Assembly: GCA_945861315.1 (NCBI GenBank)
Contig: CAMAUB010000007.1
Span: 1-17,880, forward strand
Origin: Chlamydia trachomatis
Lineage (GTDB): Bacteria > Chlamydiota > Chlamydiia > Chlamydiales > JAAKFR01
Length of the DNA stretch: 17,880 nt
Direction of reading: 5' to 3'
The position numbers and the translations under genes are program-made. Below, piece by piece: positions 15,097 through 17,880 of this stretch (within the stretch, counting starts at the first letter, position 1; the number at the start of each line of letters is the position of its first letter). The notes under the pieces are model-generated. The model did no database searches. It was given only the letters and a program-made list of their open reading frames with translations, and had not been told where the DNA came from.

Positions 15097-16249
15097 AATC
15101 GACGATCGCCTTTGCTATTTGACGGATCGTCTGTGCATTCAACCCAGCAACATTAATACGTCCATCCCCCGGCAAATAGATACCATAATGGTCGCGCAAT
15201 TTTTGCACGACTTCTTTTTGAAGGCCTATAAAGGAGAACATCCCCTGCTGCTGGTTGAGAAAATCTAAAGAAAGCTCATCTGCAAGAAGCGTACGCATTT
15301 GAAAAATTCGCCTGCGAATCATCACAAGCTCCTCTTCCCACTCTTTTCGTAAATCACGATCTTTTAAAATCCGTGATACAATCCACGCCCCATGACAAGG
15401 TGGGTTTGAATAAATGCCCCGAATGATCTCTTTTACGTGAGAAGCCACAATCTCAGGCCTTTGAGACACTATGTAAAGCGCCCCAACCCTTTCGGCGTAA
15501 AGGCCAAATGCCTTTGAATGAGACACCGCAACAGCAAACTCAATCTCTTGTGAAAGAAAATAAGCAATAGCAGCCACATCTTCGTCCAGTCCTTTTCCAA
15601 AGCCTTGATAAGCAAGATCAAAAACAATGAATAAGCGCTTTTTTTGAGCAATCTTACACACCTTTTTCCACTGCTCAAGTGTTAGATCACTGCCCGTTGG
15701 GTTGTGGCAAGCAGCTTGCATGACAACGACACTTTTTTCATCCATCCTTTCAAAAGCAGTCACCATCGCTTCAAAATCTATCCCATTGTCATAGTAGGGA
15801 TAGGTCTCAACTTGAAAACCTGGATTAGCAAAAATGCGACGATGATTTGCCCATGTTGGATCAGAGATGTAAGCTTTTGTACAACCCGCTAAGCGTAAGA
15901 AATCAGCACATGTGCGTAAAGCTCCAGTTCCTCCAAGAGATTGTGCTCCATAGATATTTTGAGACACCTTCCCAAAGACTAATTTTTGGGTCTCTAAAAT
16001 ATAGTCTCGATCTCCATCAATCGGTAAATAATCCTTATTCTTTTTCTGCGCTAAAATAAGTGCTTCAGCCTTTCTCACACTTGTAAACACATAAGACTTT
16101 AAATCTTCCGATTTATATGCCCCTACTACAGCGTTGATTTTATTGTCACGCGGATCATCAAGAAAAGATTTTACAATTCCAAAAATTGAATCTGGTGGTA
16201 AAAGAGGTAAATGATTAAAAAAATCCATATAAGACACGAAGTCTACCAT
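15077..16249 (-). CDS. Class I (aspartate/aromatic) aminotransferase
   Basis: A PLP-dependent fold-type I transaminase of the AspC/TyrB group, 390 residues, which moves amino groups between aromatic or acidic amino acids and 2-oxo acids. Visible landmarks are YLPIDGDRDY near residue 74, QSLGGTGALR near 103, the PLP-contacting CHNPTGSDLT near 181, FDLAYQGFG near 210, the Schiff-base lysine Lys246 in SHSKAFGLYAERVG, and an SNPPCHGA segment where the family has SNPPAHGA. The first ATG at 16249 gives seven residues before a second ATG at 16228, whose product (MDFFNHLPL) starts more like the family; neither has a clear ribosome-binding site. It leads the mreC-nnr operon and is divergent from tRNA-Ala. 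Aspartate versus aromatic preference is not decidable here. Confidence 0.9.
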   Translation of the reverse strand: MVDFVSYMDFFNHLPLLPPDSIFGIVKSFLDDPRDNKINAVVGAYKSEDLKSYVFTSVRKAEALILAQKKNKDYLPIDGDRDYILETQKLVFGKVSQNIYGAQSLGGTGALRTCADFLRLAGCTKAYISDPTWANHRRIFANPGFQVETYPYYDNGIDFEAMVTAFERMDEKSVVVMQAACHNPTGSDLTLEQWKKVCKIAQKKRLFIVFDLAYQGFGKGLDEDVAAIAYFLSQEIEFAVAVSHSKAFGLYAERVGALYIVSQRPEIVASHVKEIIRGIYSNPPCHGAWIVSRILKDRDLRKEWEEELVMIRRRIFQMRTLLADELSLDFLNQQQGMFSFIGLQKEVVQKLRDHYGIYLPGDGRINVAGLNAQTIRQIAKAIVDCEKKRL

Positions 16250-16293
16250 AAAAGAGATTTGTCCTAAATAATAAAGCGTGATAGGCTATTTAG

Positions 16294-16308
16294 GCCCCAT
16301 TAGGGGGC
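16294..16308 (+). other. Hairpin between tRNA-Ala leader and tRNA 5' end
   Basis: The leader GCCCC (16294-16298) is perfectly complementary to GGGGC (16304-16308), the first five bases of the tRNA, with a five-base ATTAG loop. This stem would compete with the acceptor stem in the precursor transcript. It is read directly from sequence; any effect on processing is speculation. Confidence 0.4.
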
Positions 16309-16376
16309 GTTAGCTCAGTTGGTAGAGCGCAACAATGGCATTGTTGAGGTCAACGGTTCGACCCCGTTACGCTCCA
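16304..16376 (+). tRNA. tRNA-Ala (anticodon GGC)
   Basis: All cloverleaf parts fit in 73 bases. The acceptor GGGGCGT pairs with ACGCTCC (one G-U). The D arm is GCTC/GAGC with AGTTGGTA, the anticodon stem is CAACA/TGTTG with loop ATGGCAT giving anticodon GGC (reads GCC and GCU), and the T arm is AACGG/CCGTT with TTCGACC. The discriminator is A at 16376, and CCA is not encoded. It sits between the divergent aminotransferase gene and the symporter gene. Confidence 0.96.
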
Positions 16377-16436
16377 TTACACTTCATGCGCAACTTAGAT
16401 CCTGAACATCTTCTTACGCAAGCTGTATATTAAATC

Positions 16437-16465
16437 TTTATTAATAATTTGATCTATTATATAAT
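16437..16465 (+). promoter_or_regulatory. Candidate promoter for the symporter gene
   Basis: A perfect -10 hexamer TATAAT lies at 16460-16465, with a weak -35 match TTTATT 17 bp upstream at 16437-16442 in an A+T-rich stretch. The predicted start of transcription lies within a few bases of the ATG at 16474, and no Shine-Dalgarno sequence is seen, so the message may be almost leaderless. The -35 match is poor, so confidence is limited. Confidence 0.4.
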
Positions 16466-16473
16466 TAGTTAGT

Positions 16474-17703
16474 ATGCGATTTTTCTCTAATTTCCTTATA
16501 TTTATTGCTATGGGCATGGGTCTTCTGACTGGCTGGCTTGATATTCCTTTTTTGAATCAAACCGCCACTGCCGGATCCGAGCTTTTTTTAAGACTCCTTA
16601 AGCTAATTAGCCTTCCAATTATTTTCTTAGCAATCACCTCAACTATTACCGGGATGAAAAACTTCTCTGAAATTAAAAAGATGGGGAAGAAGGTCATTAC
16701 CTACACTCTAATTACAACTCTTCTAGCGGCAATTGTTGCTCTTACTCTCTATCTCTTAATTGATCCAGCTGGCAGCGTAGGAGCTGTCTCAAATGTTGCC
16801 CCCCAAGTAGTTCAGCAAGGTACGTATCTCTCCTTTCTGATGAATATTATCCCTTCCAACTTCACAGAGGCCTTCATGACAGGGAATGTCATAGGGATCG
16901 TCTTTATGGCAATCCTCTTTAGTATCGCTATTCTCTTTCTCCCAGAAGACCAAAAAAACTTTTTACACAAGCTCTTCTCAGGCCTTTTTTCTGCGATGCT
17001 AAAAGTAACTGGCTTTGCCATTGCCATCATGCCGATTGCTGTCTGGGCCTTTGTAACTCTTCTTTTTAAAGAGCTTAACCAGAACTATGACCACTTCAAC
17101 AAACTTATTATCTATCTCAGCTGTGTCGTAGGAGCTAACCTCATCCAAGGGATTATCGTTCTTCCGATTATGCTTAAAATAAAGAAAATTTCCCCGTGGA
17201 AAGCCTTTAAAGCAATGAGCCCTGCACTCTCTTTTGCCTTTTTCTCCAAGTCATCAAATGCAGCCCTCCCTTTAACCATGCAGACAATAGAGAAGAATGC
17301 GGGAGTTTCAAAGAAAGTTTCCTCATTTACACTTCCTATTTGCTCTGTCATTAACATGAATGGGTGCGCCGCCTTTATTTTGATCTCCACTCTTTTTGTT
17401 GCTACCCTCAATGGAGTCACCTTCGGACCTCTTGATTACATTGGTTGGGTCTTTTTTGCTACACTAGCCGCTATTGGAAATGCTGGCGTTCCTATGGGTT
17501 GCTTCTTCCTAACAAGTGCATTCTTAGTTGGCATGCATGTTCCTCTCTACCTTATGGGACTCATCCTGCCTTTCTATGCTGTTCTTGACATGATTGAAAC
17601 AGCTCTTAACGTTTGGTCTGACTCATGCGTCACTCTGTCAATTGACAAAGACCTCAAGGTAGCGGAAGCCAAAGAAGAGCAACTCGCTCTAGAAGTTCAA
17701 TAA
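16474..17703 (+). CDS. Dicarboxylate/amino acid:cation symporter (SDF/DAACS family)
   Basis: A 409-residue secondary transporter of the GltPh/GltT/SstT superfamily in the inner membrane. It has the expected eight helices and two re-entrant loops: the HP1 serine-rich tip SKSSNAALP, the helix 7 sodium motif NMNGCAAF, the HP2 region GNAGVPMGCFFL, and helix 8 with LDMIETALNVWSD near residues 371-383. The GltPh positions Asp394, Asn401 and Asp405 are kept (Asp372, Asn379, Asp383). The position of Arg397, which holds the acidic side chain of the substrate, is Glu375. This argues against glutamate/aspartate as substrate and fits a neutral amino-acid transporter, perhaps SstT-like (from memory). The ATG at 16474 lies just after a TATAAT box. 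Confidence 0.88.
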   Translation: MRFFSNFLIFIAMGMGLLTGWLDIPFLNQTATAGSELFLRLLKLISLPIIFLAITSTITGMKNFSEIKKMGKKVITYTLITTLLAAIVALTLYLLIDPAGSVGAVSNVAPQVVQQGTYLSFLMNIIPSNFTEAFMTGNVIGIVFMAILFSIAILFLPEDQKNFLHKLFSGLFSAMLKVTGFAIAIMPIAVWAFVTLLFKELNQNYDHFNKLIIYLSCVVGANLIQGIIVLPIMLKIKKISPWKAFKAMSPALSFAFFSKSSNAALPLTMQTIEKNAGVSKKVSSFTLPICSVINMNGCAAFILISTLFVATLNGVTFGPLDYIGWVFFATLAAIGNAGVPMGCFFLTSAFLVGMHVPLYLMGLILPFYAVLDMIETALNVWSDSCVTLSIDKDLKVAEAKEEQLALEVQ

Positions 17704-17748
17704 TAACCTGAGTTTTGGGTTTATCCCGCAGATATAGTGGAATTAGTT

Positions 17749-17880
17749 GAAAATTTTACAAATCGGGCGTTAGATTTTGTCTGAGAAGGAGATGCGGATA
17801 TCGACGCTGACTTTTATAAGTCAGCGAGATAGAGCATGATGTTCTCGGGCAAAAGATACGGATCGATTTGTAAAATTTTC
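17749..17880. repeat. Second palindromic element, 17-bp terminal inverted repeats, cut by window end
   Basis: GAAAATTTTACAAATCG at 17749-17765 is an exact inverted match to 17864-17880. Inside, a 9-bp perfect hairpin CGCTGACTT/AAGTCAGCG with a TTAT loop lies at 17805-17826, and the flanks between them also pair imperfectly (ATTTTGTCTGAGAA opposite TTCTCGGGCAAAAG). The whole 132-bp stretch is therefore a nested palindrome with no meaningful open frame. It shares no sequence with the 160-bp family. It lies just downstream of the symporter gene and might end its transcript, although no T-run follows the stem. The right boundary may lie beyond the window. Confidence 0.75.

Noticed and set aside
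17704..17735. Intrinsic terminator after the symporter (GGG TTTA TCCC)
   Set aside because: The stem is only three to four base pairs and has no T-run after it.
1..17880. CRISPR array
   Set aside because: The repeats are three dispersed 160-bp palindromes, not short, regularly spaced repeats.

Overview
The window (about 40% G+C by eye) looks like a bacterial chromosome segment in which a surface-glycan island joins conserved housekeeping genes. The tRNA-Ala / class I aminotransferase / mreC neighbourhood, an mreC not next to mreB or mreD, and the SDF-family symporter suggest an environmental chlamydia (Parachlamydiales). This is inferred from recalled gene order and protein style, not from a search, and I hold it at moderate confidence.

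Layout. Positions 1-12509 hold the glycan island: a HddA-type GHMP sugar kinase (-), an ABC-type flippase/exporter (+), an FkbM methyltransferase and a GT4 glycosyltransferase (-), a branched-sugar C-methyltransferase and a GDP-fucose-synthase-like reductase (+), an O-antigen polymerase/ligase-like membrane protein, a CmcI-type methyltransferase and UDP-glucose dehydrogenase (- operon), then UDP-xylose synthase and UDP-glucuronate 4-epimerase (+ operon). Together they would make UDP-GlcA, UDP-Xyl, UDP-GalA and at least one kinase-activated, reduced, C-methylated sugar, then assemble, methylate, flip and polymerise or ligate a surface polysaccharide. From 12398 to 16249 a minus-strand operon encodes the aminotransferase, MreC and the bifunctional NAD(P)H-hydrate repair enzyme. 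tRNA-Ala(GGC) and a dicarboxylate/amino-acid:cation symporter follow on the plus strand.

The main discovery is a 160-bp, almost fully palindromic repeat with no coding capacity for a transposase, bounded by TA. It occurs three times: cut by the left window edge (1-33), between two island genes (6155-6314), and inside the NAD(P)H-hydrate repair gene (13801-13960). There it is read in frame and adds about 56 residues in a loop of the N-terminal domain. This parallels the Rickettsia palindromic elements that insert in frame into genes. In the other two places the element supplies the last residues and stop codon of a gene, in a different reading frame each time. The 23-bp apex of the palindrome is exactly inverted relative to the arms between the two complete copies, and a terminal substitution is matched in both arms. 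Both facts suggest hairpin-based exchange. A second, unrelated palindrome begins at 17749 and runs to the right edge.

Genes are tightly packed, with 8-23 bp overlaps inside operons and two unusual convergent 3' overlaps of 116 and 112 bp in which both strands encode conserved parts. No stretch longer than 300 bases lacks a gene. The largest gaps are 4835-4959 (A+T-rich divergent spacer, no confident promoter), 6172-6317 (repeat copy) and 17704-17880 (second palindrome).
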